Below, in pieces: positions 30,060-40,068 of a stretch of 64,000 bases of DNA. Where the stretch lies: positions 62,001-126,000 of the forward strand of contig WTWZ01000002.1 in the NCBI GenBank assembly GCA_009773765.1, written 5' to 3'. How positions within the stretch are numbered: position 1 is the first letter of the stretch; the number at the start of each line of letters is the position of its first letter. The DNA is from Prolixibacteraceae bacterium (lineage in GTDB: Bacteria; Bacteroidota; Bacteroidia; Bacteroidales; Prolixibacteraceae). A program made the translations under genes and the position numbers. The notes beneath the pieces were generated by a model. That model was given only the letters and a program-made list of their open reading frames with translations. It was not told the DNA's origin and did no database searches.

Positions 30060-32909
30060 ATGGGAAAATGTTTTCTTATACTCAGTATTACAGGTTTTAA
30101 AATAATTTCGTTATTGTTGGTTATTATGCCTGAAATGACTTTTGCAGCTCCTGATACAGACCATTTTCGCCAAAATGTAAAGTCTTTCAATAAAATTAAT
30201 TACAACGCTGCGCGTCAAAACTGGAGTGTAAGCGCATCGCCAAACGGATTTGTTTACTTTGCAAACCATCAGGGATTACTTGAGTTTGACGGGACAACAT
30301 GGAATTTATACAGTTTGCCCAACGAAACTATTTTGCGGGCGGTAAAGGTTAAAAACGATTCGGTGATATACACCAGCGGATACATGGAACTGGGTTACTG
30401 GAAACCCGATCAGTACGGGGCTTTGCATTATTTTTCGCTATACGAAAAAGCAAAAAAATACTTGTTTAAAAACATCGAATTCTGGAACATTGCAGTTGCC
30501 GGCAGTTATGTTTATTTCCAATCGTTTAACCGGATCCTGGCATACAATTCCGATACAGTTTCCATAGTCGAATTATCGCCATTTATTTCGGTAATGAACC
30601 AAGTTAACAACAAAGTTTTGGTTGCTGTCAGAGACATCGGAATTTTTGAAATAGTTGGCAAATCGGCCATTCCTTATTTAAGCGGTGAATTTTTTAACAA
30701 TAAACTGGTTCAGTTTCTTATCCCTTACAAGGGTAATCAATTGTTGATAGGGACTGCGGCGCACGGGATTTTTGTGTGGGACGGAAGTGAAATTTTACCC
30801 TGGAACAGCGCATGGACAGATTATTTCGTTAAAAACGAACTTAACCGCGGTTACCATTCGAAAAACGGCGAAATAATAGTGGGGACCATAATCGACGGGA
30901 TTGCTGTTTTTGACGAAAACGGGGCCCTTGTTATGAAAGCCAACGTGCAGAACGGCCTGCCGAACAATACCGTTCTTGGGATTGAAACTGATGAGTGGCA
31001 AAATATCTGGCTGGCGCTTGATGATGGAAATGCTTTTATTTCTGAGAATAGTAACAAGGGATTCTCGGTAGAGAATATTCCGGGGGTAGGGGCTATCTAC
31101 TCCATTTCGGTTTTTAATGATAACCTTTATCTGGGAACCAACCAGGGGTTATTTGTGAAACCTGTGAATGATGATAATCAAAGTTTTACGCTTGTTTCCG
31201 AAACGCAGGGCCAGGTTTGGGACTGCAAGGTAATCGACGGGAAGTTGTGGGTGGGCCATAACCGGGGCACTTTTATTATAGAAGGAAAAAAGGCAATACC
31301 AATCTCAACCCTGTCGGGGGCGTTTACCATTAAGGAGGACACGAAAAACCCGGAAATGCTGATTCAGGGAACCTATAACGATCTGATGGTTTACAAAAAA
31401 TCAGGCAACGCGTATAAATTCAAAAACAGAATTGCTGATTTCTCGGATCTGATCAGGTATATTGAAATCGATCATCTTGGAAATATATGGGCAAGTCATT
31501 TACACCGGGGCATTTATAAAATCGCCACAAGCAACAACCGCGATTCGGTTACACAGGTTAATTATTACGGGGAAGAAATTTTCAAAAAGAACCTGTCGGC
31601 AAATGTTTTTAAGGTAGAAAACCGAATAGTATTTACCACCGGAGATCAGATTTTTACTTATGATGACCTGAATGACACAATCATATCGCACCAGTTTTTA
31701 AACAATTTTCTGGGAGAATTCGCATCATCGCACCGAATTGTTGAAGCGCCCAATCACCACTATTGGTTTATCAGTAAAAAAAGCATTGCGCTATTTTTAA
31801 TCCTTCAGGACAGTGTAAAGCTGATAAAGGAGTTTCCGGTTTCGCTTTTTAAAAACCCGCCTCTTGTTGATGGGTTTGAAAATATTCTTCCAACGGGCGA
31901 GAAAACTGCGTTGCTCTGTTTACAAAACGGTATTGCCAACCTTGATGCTTCTGTTCAGGACGAGGGCAATTCAATATCAAATTTCAAACCTGTGCTAAGG
32001 CAACTGCAACTGTTTTCGGCACGGGGCAAAACCATTCAGTTGCCACTTGGCCATACACAGTTCAAAATCAAAAATAATTATCATAACATTTACCTCCGGT
32101 TCTCATTTCCGCATTTTAACGATTTGCCTGTTTCGTACATGTACTTTCTTGAAGGATTAAACAGCGAGTGGTCGGTTCCGTCAGATGAATCCGGGTTCAG
32201 GTTTGAACGCTTGCCCGAAGGGGATTATACGCTCCGAATCAAAGCCGTTGATTCGTGGGGAAACGAGAGCCAGGTTTTCAACTGTTCGTTCAAGGTTTTG
32301 CCGCCCTGGTATGCCTCTGTGCCTGCAATTCTTATTTATGTCGTATTGCTTGTAATAATCCTGCTGCTTTTCAGAAGGTGGGGAATTCGGTTGACAAAAC
32401 GAAAAGAACAGCGGCAGCATGACGAAAGGGAAAAGGAACTAATCAGGCTGCGAAATTCAAAATTGCGCGAGGAGGTGGAACATAAAAGCAAGGAATTGGC
32501 GAACTCAACCATGTCAATCATAAAGAAGAATGAGTTTCTGATGGAGCTTAAAGAGATTATCGGCAAGCATAAAACTGAACTCGGAAGCCGTTACCCCGAT
32601 AAAAACTATAATTACCTCAACAGAAAAATTGATGAAAATATTTCAAATCAGGACGACTGGCAGGTTTTCGAAAATAATTTCGAACGGGCACACGAGCAGT
32701 TTTTTGAAAAAATGAAAACTTCTTTTCCGCATCTTACACAAAGCGATTTGCGGTTGTGCGCCTACTTGCGCATGAACCTTTCATCGAAGGAAATAGCGCC
32801 ATTATTGGGCATTTCATTCCGTGGCGTTGAAAACCATCGTTACAGGTTGCGTAAAAAAATGAACCTTGAGCATGATGAAAACCTGGTTCACATTATTAAC
32901 GGGGCATAA
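30060..32909 (+). CDS. Membrane-anchored propeller / Y_Y_Y / HTH regulator without histidine kinase domain
   Basis: Repeated propeller blades, RLPEGDYTLRIKAVDSWGNES Y_Y_Y segment, TM VPAILIYVVLLVIILLLF, C-terminal LSSKEIAPLLGISFRGVENHRYRLRKKM LuxR-type HTH. Confidence 0.85.
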   Translation: MGKCFLILSITGFKIISLLLVIMPEMTFAAPDTDHFRQNVKSFNKINYNAARQNWSVSASPNGFVYFANHQGLLEFDGTTWNLYSLPNETILRAVKVKNDSVIYTSGYMELGYWKPDQYGALHYFSLYEKAKKYLFKNIEFWNIAVAGSYVYFQSFNRILAYNSDTVSIVELSPFISVMNQVNNKVLVAVRDIGIFEIVGKSAIPYLSGEFFNNKLVQFLIPYKGNQLLIGTAAHGIFVWDGSEILPWNSAWTDYFVKNELNRGYHSKNGEIIVGTIIDGIAVFDENGALVMKANVQNGLPNNTVLGIETDEWQNIWLALDDGNAFISENSNKGFSVENIPGVGAIYSISVFNDNLYLGTNQGLFVKPVNDDNQSFTLVSETQGQVWDCKVIDGKLWVGHNRGTFIIEGKKAIPISTLSGAFTIKEDTKNPEMLIQGTYNDLMVYKKSGNAYKFKNRIADFSDLIRYIEIDHLGNIWASHLHRGIYKIATSNNRDSVTQVNYYGEEIFKKNLSANVFKVENRIVFTTGDQIFTYDDLNDTIISHQFLNNFLGEFASSHRIVEAPNHHYWFISKKSIALFLILQDSVKLIKEFPVSLFKNPPLVDGFENILPTGEKTALLCLQNGIANLDASVQDEGNSISNFKPVLRQLQLFSARGKTIQLPLGHTQFKIKNNYHNIYLRFSFPHFNDLPVSYMYFLEGLNSEWSVPSDESGFRFERLPEGDYTLRIKAVDSWGNESQVFNCSFKVLPPWYASVPAILIYVVLLVIILLLFRRWGIRLTKRKEQRQHDEREKELIRLRNSKLREEVEHKSKELANSTMSIIKKNEFLMELKEIIGKHKTELGSRYPDKNYNYLNRKIDENISNQDDWQVFENNFERAHEQFFEKMKTSFPHLTQSDLRLCAYLRMNLSSKEIAPLLGISFRGVENHRYRLRKKMNLEHDENLVHIINGA

Positions 32910-32962
32910 AATTTATGGTATAAAGCTGCGGTTAAAAACCACAGCACCCGGGTTGACACCTG

Positions 32963-34355
32963 TCAATCAATTTTCGGCATCAGTTTTAAAACGGTTCCCG
33001 GGTCGTTTAAAACCACATATATTGCGCCATCTGGACCGGTTTGCACATCGCGCACGCGGCCTTGTCCTTTCAGAATCACCTCATCGTGCATAACACGGTT
33101 GCCTTCCAAGCTCAACAATCTGACCTCCTCGTATTTCAGTGCGCCAACCAATAATTTATTTTTCCATTTTTTAAATAAATCGCCACGGTAAAAATCAAGC
33201 CCGCATACCGCAATTGACGGCGTCCAGTAGAAGTTGGGCTGTTCCATGCCTTCCATGTGTGTAAGTTCGGTAATAATGGTTCCGTTATAGTTAATTCCAT
33301 AGGTGATGGTTTCCCAACCGTAGTTTTTACCGGGTTTAATCAGGTTTAATTCGTCGCCGCCCATTGGTCCGTGTTCGGTTGTCCAAAGCTCGCCGGTTTC
33401 GGGGTGGATTGCCATTCCCTGAATATTCCTGTTCCCAAGGGAATAGAGCGATTTCATGGCTTTCGGATCTGACATGTAAGGATTATCAGCCGGTATTTTG
33501 CCATCTTTATGAATCCGGTGGACCTTGCCGTTGGGAAGCGAATTGTCCTGTGCCTGAAAACCGGCGCCCCTGTCGCCAATGGCAAAATACAAATATCCTT
33601 CCGGATCGAACACAATTCGGCAACCATAGTGGTGACGGGTTGTACGGTACGTTTCGTGTGGCGCTTCAAAAAGTACCTGTTCGTTGGCCCATGTATTATT
33701 TTCAATTTTGCCGCGAACAATTTTCGTCATTGCCCCAGGTCGTTCTTCTCCTGCCTTCTTATCCAAAACATGACTGAAAGCCAGATAAACCCAACCGTTC
33801 TGACTGTAATCGGGGTCAACCGCAACATCCATCAAACCACCTTGCCCTTCGTTTAAAACTTTTGGGATATTTTTAACCGGTTCGGGTTGCAGTTTTCCTT
33901 TTATAACAACACGCACCCTGCCGGGTTTTTCAGTAATCAAAGCAGTTGAAGGATCCAAGAAGTCGATTGCCCACGGGATTTCAAGCCCTTCGGCAAAAAC
34001 TTCAACATTCAATTTATAATCGAGTGTTTCAAACTCTTTTACAATTGCTGGTTTAACGGTGCCGGCGCTTTTTTCAGAATCGCTTACATACTTCATTATC
34101 GCCCGTATATCATCATCTTTTAAAATACCGTCATACGAAGGCATTCCAAGATGAAGAATTCCGAATTTCACATTCCTGAATTTGTAACTGTCGGCGGCCC
34201 CATACTGCCAGATTCCATCAACCAGGCTGCCACTCGTGACAGGTTGCACAATACTGTTGATACAGGGCTGCGCCATCGGGTTGTGCACAGGCGTTTAATC
34301 CAAAAAAGGAAATTACAATCGAGGCTAAAACTGAAAATCTGATTCTTTTCTTCAT
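32963..34355 (-). pseudogene. PQQ-dependent sugar dehydrogenase with N-terminal lipoprotein c-type cytochrome, frame broken by deletion after CATCH
   Basis: MKKRIRFSVLASIVISFFGLNACAQPDGAALYQQYCATCH (start 34355), then frame change to SGSLVDGIWQYGAADSYKFRNVKFGILHLGMPSY...GLEIPWAIDFLDPSTALITEKPGRVRVV. Confidence 0.82.
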
Positions 34356-34430
34356 GTCAATAAGTTGAAATTAATATACTACAAACGAAAACGGATAAAA
34401 AAGTTCAATTTAAGGAAAATATTTTGCCTT

Positions 34431-36944
34431 TTAATTATTCTGAATGAAGACTTTTTCCATTTCAACTACTCCTCTTTCGCTTTTTAAAACGGCAAGAAAA
34501 ATACCATCTGAGATATGTTTTGCATTCACCTCGAAAGAAGCGTGCTGAATATTTTTCAGCTCCAAGATTTTTTCTCCACGCAAACCCAATAATTCCATGG
34601 AATAGTTTGCAGGTTTGTAATCCTGAATTTCAACCCTGAAAGTTCCGTTCGACGGGTTTGGAAATACTTTCATCCCCTTTCCCTTTTTCTGAATGTTCCC
34701 TGAAAACGTTGTATTTTCGAGCACAACATACATGGCATTTGCAGGCAACACAATTTGAACCTCGTCGCCCAGTTTCTCAACCTGGATTGTTGACTTTGCA
34801 TAACCGGCCGCATCGAGCAGGGTTGCCTGGTTGATACCCTTGTTTTTCAGTTTAATTGTAACCTGCGTGATGGCGCACTTCCAGGGCATTTTACCTGTGT
34901 TGGTAATTTTTAATCCCGAAATTGTTTTCCCGTCAACAACAAAATCAGCAGGTGTTTCTGCCCAGCCGGTGGGTTGATAAACAGTGCCAACCTGAACAAG
35001 TATTTTCGAAGATTCGCGGATGGTTTTTTCATCCATCGCCACCACCTGAATTGCAGCGTAATTATTTGTTGTTTCAATGGTCACATCACTTAATTCGAAG
35101 GTTTGTTGCGTTCCGGTAAAACCACAAATTCCCTGCGCAGAAGGTGCATTCATGGTGCAAATTCCATTTTTGTAATCCCAGAACAACTGGTTATTGCTTG
35201 CCGTTAATTTTTTATTCTGATAATCGATTAAAGTTTCAAGAAGAGGGGATTTAACCGAGTTGGCAGGGGTTCCGCCATAAACAACTTCAACCTTACCTGT
35301 TAAATGTGCCAGCGGCGAGACTTCAGTCTCTTTCGACGGATTTATCTGACTGTAACTGTCGCGGTTGGGATCGAAACTGTTTTCTTCGCTCACCATCGGC
35401 ATTTTACGGTCGTAAATCGATTGCAGTGTTCGTTCCTCGTGGACAACAGTTTCACCCTGACTGATATATCCTTTACGGTAAAGCAGCGCATTTGCCGGAA
35501 ACAAGGCCAGTTGCCCGGGAGTTGAAATTGTCCACCGGTACATAGGGTGCTGGCCCCCGGCGAGGTTGGCCCAGGTAAAATAAGGATTTGGATCGAATGA
35601 AGGGGAAGTAGGTGAAAACCAGTAATATGAATCGACGCCGGTTAACGACATATATGCTGCCACCAGAAACGGCCCTTCGGCCTGAAATTTATGGGGCAGG
35701 TTCCATGCACTTTCGGTTACAAGCATCGGCGAACCTTTTACTTGTTTAATATTTACCGGTAATTTATGTGGCTCGAACAACACCGATTTTCCAACGTAAT
35801 GATGCCCGGGATCGATTCTCCATCCTGAGTTTTCGCCCACATGGCCGGGGTCGTTATAGCGGTTTACGGCCAAAACCTCACTTGTTGTATTTGAATATCT
35901 TTCAGCATCGAAAAGCAGGTTGGCATCGGCGGTTTTCCAGTTGTTGGCATTAATTAGCTGTGGACAACCCAAATTATTTCTGTAATAATCGTGAATTTCC
36001 TGATAAAAATTTCTCTGCGTTTCGGCCAGAAACTGAACCTGGTCGCTTAACCGTTTTGCTTTACCCCCCGATTGTGGCTGTGTGGCATCCCAGATATGAT
36101 AAAGTGCCAATTCACCGGTAACCCAGTTGTCTTTGGATTGGGCAACATTCATCCAGGCCGTTTTTATGGCCGCTGGATTCCCATATTTTGCAACTGCCCA
36201 CTGGTAAAATTTTTGCATGATGACTTTTTCAAACTCGGGTTTTACCGATGAAATGGTCCACCAAAAAACACCGTCTTCGTTTTTTATCTGAATGAGCGCA
36301 ACCGCCGGGTCGTCTTTTAGAGCGGTTCCTGTAAACGGGTTTTTCTCAGTGTAAAGGTATTTCACCCAGTTTTTGTAAGCGTTTTTCAAAGTATCGCTAA
36401 AATACATCACTCCCCACAAATCATCCTTTGCAGTATAACCGGGAATACCCCAGCCACTCAGTTTGGGTTCGCCCATATGGCCGTTGTGCGCCCAAAACGG
36501 GGAAATGGTTGAATAAATCCCTTCCTTTTTCATTGCTGCCACCATTCGCCATATTGCAGTTACATCGGCTTTGTCAACTTCATTGATATTTGCGCCAACA
36601 GGGTTGATACTCCCGTGGTAACGAATCATGTTTACTCCCATTTTTGCCAGGAAACGTGCAAACTTAGCCAAGTCGGCATCGCTCATACTCTTTGTGCCGT
36701 CGCCTCCGTTAATGCTCCAGAACCGCATTGGTTTACCATTTTCGGTTTGAAAAGAATTTCCATCGGCTGAAAGTTTAATAAACCCGTTTTCGCCAGCAGT
36801 TTTTTCGTTGAGGTACCGCAAGTCGAGCAGGGCGTTGTTGGTAAAATTATCGCCGGGATAATTAAAACTCCATCCATCTTTTGGCGATTGGGCAGCAGAA
36901 TTGAAAATCAGGGAAATTAAGAATACAATTGATAAGTGCTTCAT
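34431..36944 (-). CDS. Secreted glycoside hydrolase-like TIM-barrel protein with T9SS sorting domain
   Basis: GFIKLSADGNSFQTENGKPMRFWSINGG...KFARFLAKMGVNMIRYHG; C-terminal KVFPNPSNGTFRVEIQDY. Confidence 0.85.
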   Translation of the reverse strand: MKHLSIVFLISLIFNSAAQSPKDGWSFNYPGDNFTNNALLDLRYLNEKTAGENGFIKLSADGNSFQTENGKPMRFWSINGGDGTKSMSDADLAKFARFLAKMGVNMIRYHGSINPVGANINEVDKADVTAIWRMVAAMKKEGIYSTISPFWAHNGHMGEPKLSGWGIPGYTAKDDLWGVMYFSDTLKNAYKNWVKYLYTEKNPFTGTALKDDPAVALIQIKNEDGVFWWTISSVKPEFEKVIMQKFYQWAVAKYGNPAAIKTAWMNVAQSKDNWVTGELALYHIWDATQPQSGGKAKRLSDQVQFLAETQRNFYQEIHDYYRNNLGCPQLINANNWKTADANLLFDAERYSNTTSEVLAVNRYNDPGHVGENSGWRIDPGHHYVGKSVLFEPHKLPVNIKQVKGSPMLVTESAWNLPHKFQAEGPFLVAAYMSLTGVDSYYWFSPTSPSFDPNPYFTWANLAGGQHPMYRWTISTPGQLALFPANALLYRKGYISQGETVVHEERTLQSIYDRKMPMVSEENSFDPNRDSYSQINPSKETEVSPLAHLTGKVEVVYGGTPANSVKSPLLETLIDYQNKKLTASNNQLFWDYKNGICTMNAPSAQGICGFTGTQQTFELSDVTIETTNNYAAIQVVAMDEKTIRESSKILVQVGTVYQPTGWAETPADFVVDGKTISGLKITNTGKMPWKCAITQVTIKLKNKGINQATLLDAAGYAKSTIQVEKLGDEVQIVLPANAMYVVLENTTFSGNIQKKGKGMKVFPNPSNGTFRVEIQDYKPANYSMELLGLRGEKILELKNIQHASFEVNAKHISDGIFLAVLKSERGVVEMEKVFIQNN

Positions 36945-37030
36945 GTCAGAATTGTTTTAAAAGTTTTGGCTGGCTAAATATCATAACTCTTTTTTAAATT
37001 AACCTCGGTACATCGCCTGTTTTTTCTGAT

Positions 37031-37702
37031 TTATTGCTGAATTAATAATTTACCTATCACTTTTCCCCAAATGTCATAACCTTTTTTATTCATGTGCAAC
37101 CCGTCTTCGAGAAACACATCCTTGTAAACATTTCCATTGTTATCGAGCATAGGGCACCACACATTGACGAATTCAAGATTGCCGTTCTTTTCGCAGTATT
37201 TTTTTAATTTTTTGTTGAAAGCAATGTAGCTGTTTTTAAGTTTAATCCTCGAAATACTGGGTTTAGGCGAAATAAAAACAACACGGGTTTCGGGCAAATC
37301 CTGCTGGATTTTTCCAGCCAGTTTTTTGGCCTCCTTTAAAATTTCCTTTGGTTTTTTTTTGCTTGCCAGATCGTTGTCGCCTACGTAAATAAATAAAATA
37401 TTTGGCGCTGGTTTTAAAATCATTTCATTATAAAAATACAAAAGATCGCTGAAATGAGATCCTCCGAAACCATTGTTAATTACATTGTATTCAGGGAAAT
37501 AAGACTGAACATCATTCCACATTCTGATACTTGAACTGCCCGTAAATACAACCAGCTTTTTATCGGCGCTGAAATTGTGTTCTTTCTTGACAAGTTCATT
37601 TACCTGATCTTTAAGTCGGCTGGGATCCTGGGCATTCGAGAATAATGTTCCTGTAAAAAGTAAAATGGTGGCGAAAAAAAAACAGGTTTTGAATAGTTTC
37701 AT
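37031..37702 (-). CDS. SGNH/GDSL hydrolase
   Basis: VVFTGSSSIRMWNDV; NNGFGGSHFSD; YVGDNDLA; DGLHMNKKGYDIW. Confidence 0.9.
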   Translation of the reverse strand: MKLFKTCFFFATILLFTGTLFSNAQDPSRLKDQVNELVKKEHNFSADKKLVVFTGSSSIRMWNDVQSYFPEYNVINNGFGGSHFSDLLYFYNEMILKPAPNILFIYVGDNDLASKKKPKEILKEAKKLAGKIQQDLPETRVVFISPKPSISRIKLKNSYIAFNKKLKKYCEKNGNLEFVNVWCPMLDNNGNVYKDVFLEDGLHMNKKGYDIWGKVIGKLLIQQ

Positions 37703-37703
37703 T

Positions 37704-38270
37704 TCATTTCAGTTTACAGGTTCTCATTTTGGTTTTGGCAAGTTCAGGTAATTGGGTTACAGGTTTATCAAGATAAAAATAGGCAGTTGACGACCAGTCG
37801 TCGGTGCGGTAGCGGCCTTCCGGATTGGCAAACAAAGCATTTTCGTGTGCAACCATCCTACCCAAACCATTTCCGAAGAAATCGCCAAACGGGGCCGAAA
37901 CCGCCGGTTTTTCAGCGCCATCCCAAAACATTTCGATTTTCAGCGAGCGCAACATTTGCGGCGACCGATCCTGAATTGTAAACCACATCCGGGTGATAAT
38001 TCCCATTCCCTGAACATCAAGCAATACTTTCGATTCCCCGGCTTTTAACACATCGTACGGGTGGCCTTTGGCGCCTTTGTTTTCCATGCCTCCGGTACCT
38101 TTGCCCGAAGTCGGGTTTTCGAAACTGTTCCAGCGCGGCTCCAAAGCCTGGTACTGAAATAACGGGGCATTCAAAACCTGTCCGGCGGTTTTGGGTTGTT
38201 CGTTTTTACACGAAAAGAAGAAGAAAACCAGTGCGAGAGAGAAAAACACAAAGTTGTTTTTTGGTTTCAT
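37704..38270 (-). pseudogene. DUF2961 lipoprotein, apparently internally deleted
   Basis: N-terminal FENPTSGKGTGGMENKGAKGHPYD...GIITRMWFTI...PFGDFFGNGLG; FANPEGR joined directly to YRTDDWSSTAYFYLDKP, which resembles the far C-terminus. Confidence 0.65.
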
Positions 38271-38364
38271 CTCATTATAATTGTTAATTATTAAAGGTAT
38301 TCGATGTAACTCGCTTTATAATGTTCCATCTGTGTGGCAAAATTTTGTCATGCTCGTTTCATTG
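38269..38364 (-). repeat. Copy B of the ~97-bp dispersed repeat, ending at the DUF2961 start codon
   Basis: Reverse complement tgaaacgagcatgacaaaattttgccacacagat...aagcgagttacatcgaatacctttaataattaacaattataatgagatgaaa. Confidence 0.88.
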
Positions 38365-38611
38365 GTTTAGTTTTTTATAGTTGTTCAATATTCCGCTTGA
38401 ATAATTATTGACGGATTGCTGATTAGTTTCCTGTTGCGCCACACTCCTGACTACCAGTAAAACTTCCAATAATCAGAATATTAGCAACTGGCCTTTTTGT
38501 ATTTTGTCATTTTTCAGTCGAATATAATCAATCTTTTCAATCGAAGAGGTTCCGTTACTTGGTGCGTTGGCGTGGGATGCGCATGGTAGCTTGCTCTGGG
38601 CAAAATAACAT

Positions 38612-39235
38612 TTATAAATCCAACAACACCTTCCCTGAATCTTTCAACAACCCAACAGACCATTTTATAATTACAAAGGAACTGATAATTGCCCCTAAAG
38701 CATCGAGCCAAACGATGTTCCATATCATGGCTGCTGTCAACCCGATAATAGCAGTTACGCTCGTGAGGGCATCGGCGATTACATGCAGATAGGCTGCTTT
38801 TATGTTGTGGTCGGAATGTTCGTGTTCGTGACGGAGCAGAAAAGCACAGGCAATATTTACAACTAATCCAATCACAGCAACTAATATTGCTTCTTTGTAC
38901 ATGATTTCGGAAGGGTTGTAAAGCCTCTGAAATGCTTCGTAAAGGATTACAAAGGCAAAGATTAAAAGTATAAGTCCGCTACTGTATCCCGACAAGGACA
39001 AAATTTTGTTTGAATTGCCCTTGTAATTTGTGTTTGCTGAAACTTTACGAACAATGATGTAAGCTACCCAACTAAGCCCTATAGCGAGTACATGCGAACC
39101 CATGTGAATGCCGTCGGCAAGCAATGCCATTGATTTTGTTGATAAGCCGAATATAATTTCGACAACCATAGTAATGGCAGTAATTATAACTACCAACATG
39201 GTTTGTTTTTCGTGATTATGAATGTGTTCTGACAT
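38612..39235 (-). CDS. Cation diffusion facilitator (DmeF-like), probably C-terminally truncated
   Basis: TKSMALLADGIHMGSHVLAIGLSW; HEHEHSDHNIKAAYLHVIADALTSVTAIIGL; stops at KVLLDL* without a cytoplasmic domain. Confidence 0.82.
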   Translation of the reverse strand: MSEHIHNHEKQTMLVVIITAITMVVEIIFGLSTKSMALLADGIHMGSHVLAIGLSWVAYIIVRKVSANTNYKGNSNKILSLSGYSSGLILLIFAFVILYEAFQRLYNPSEIMYKEAILVAVIGLVVNIACAFLLRHEHEHSDHNIKAAYLHVIADALTSVTAIIGLTAAMIWNIVWLDALGAIISSFVIIKWSVGLLKDSGKVLLDL

Positions 39236-39297
39236 AATGATTTTTTAAATTTAATTTCTTGCACAAAGATAGGTTGTCATGTATTAGTATATAGGTT

Positions 39298-39436
39298 CTA
39301 ATCATTATAAAGCTGGTACATTTTATAAATATTGTTTCGAAATTCGGTGGGGCTTGTTCCTGTAATTTCTTTAACAACAATATTCAGGTAATTTGGTGTA
39401 ATGCCTAATTGCCCTGCGTATTCGATAATTGTTGTT
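39298..39436 (-). pseudogene. C-terminal HTH fragment of an AraC-family regulator
   Basis: TTIIEYAGQLGITPNYLNIVVKEITGTSPTEFRNNIYKMYQLYND*. Confidence 0.75.
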
Positions 39437-39442
39437 ATTTAA

Positions 39443-39637
39443 GCACGCAGGCGCTGGTACTTTGCCTACAAATACTTACAGGGTATTGCAAAATTATACC
39501 CGTACATGTTTGAGCATTGGAAAGTTGGGTTTATGCCTTAACCGCAGTCTTTCATTATGAAGAGCCGTGTGAACCGAGAGGTTCAAGCACGGTTCTGTGA
39601 GAGGTTTAGGGGTGAAATTTCCCTTTACCTGCTCGAT
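39443..39637 (+). mobile_element. 5'-truncated group II intron: last residues of the intron-encoded protein plus domains V and VI
   Basis: ARRRWYFAYKYLQGIAKLYPYMFEHWKVGFMP* then DV GAGCCGTGTGAACC-GAGA-GGTTCAAGCACGGTTC (39562-39595) and a DVI-like hairpin gaggtttaggggtgaaatttccctttacctgctc. Confidence 0.9.
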
Positions 39638-39699
39638 GTATAATTTCCTTCCTTTCTTTAGATGTCATTTTGTTTCATCTTTTTTAGGATATTTGATTG

Positions 39700-40023
39700 T
39701 TAAATAATTAGTCCTTTGTTATTATCGTTTGGCTCAATTAAGTCCCACATATTGCCGTATAAGTCTTCAAATACCGCAACTTTTCCGTATTCAAAATTTG
39801 TTGGAGGTCTCACAAAATTTATCTGTCTGTCTATCATTTTATTATAATCTCGCCAAAAATCATCCGTAAAGAGAAAAAATCCAACTCGTCCTCCAGTTTG
39901 ATTTCCAATACTTCTTGTCTGTCTTTCGTTTGCGGCTTTAGCAAGTAATAAGCAACATTTTGCGGGCGATTTCCTGTCAAGCCGAAAGACAGCCTGAGCG
40001 GAAAGATACACACCGAAAACCAC
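39700..40023 (-). pseudogene. VOC (glyoxalase/bleomycin-resistance) protein with disrupted N-terminus
   Basis: LLLAKAANERQTRSIGNQTGGRVGFFLFTDDFWRDYNKM...YGKVAVFEDLYGNMWDLIEPN; N-terminal half missing or unrelated. Confidence 0.7.
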
Positions 40024-40068
40024 TGCTGCCGCGCTTGACGGGTAGCTGATGTTATGGTGCGTAATTGG

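Noticed and set aside
30060-32909. Hybrid two-component system (HTCS)
   Set aside because: No histidine kinase, HATPase or receiver motifs after the TM; only coiled coil and LuxR-type HTH.
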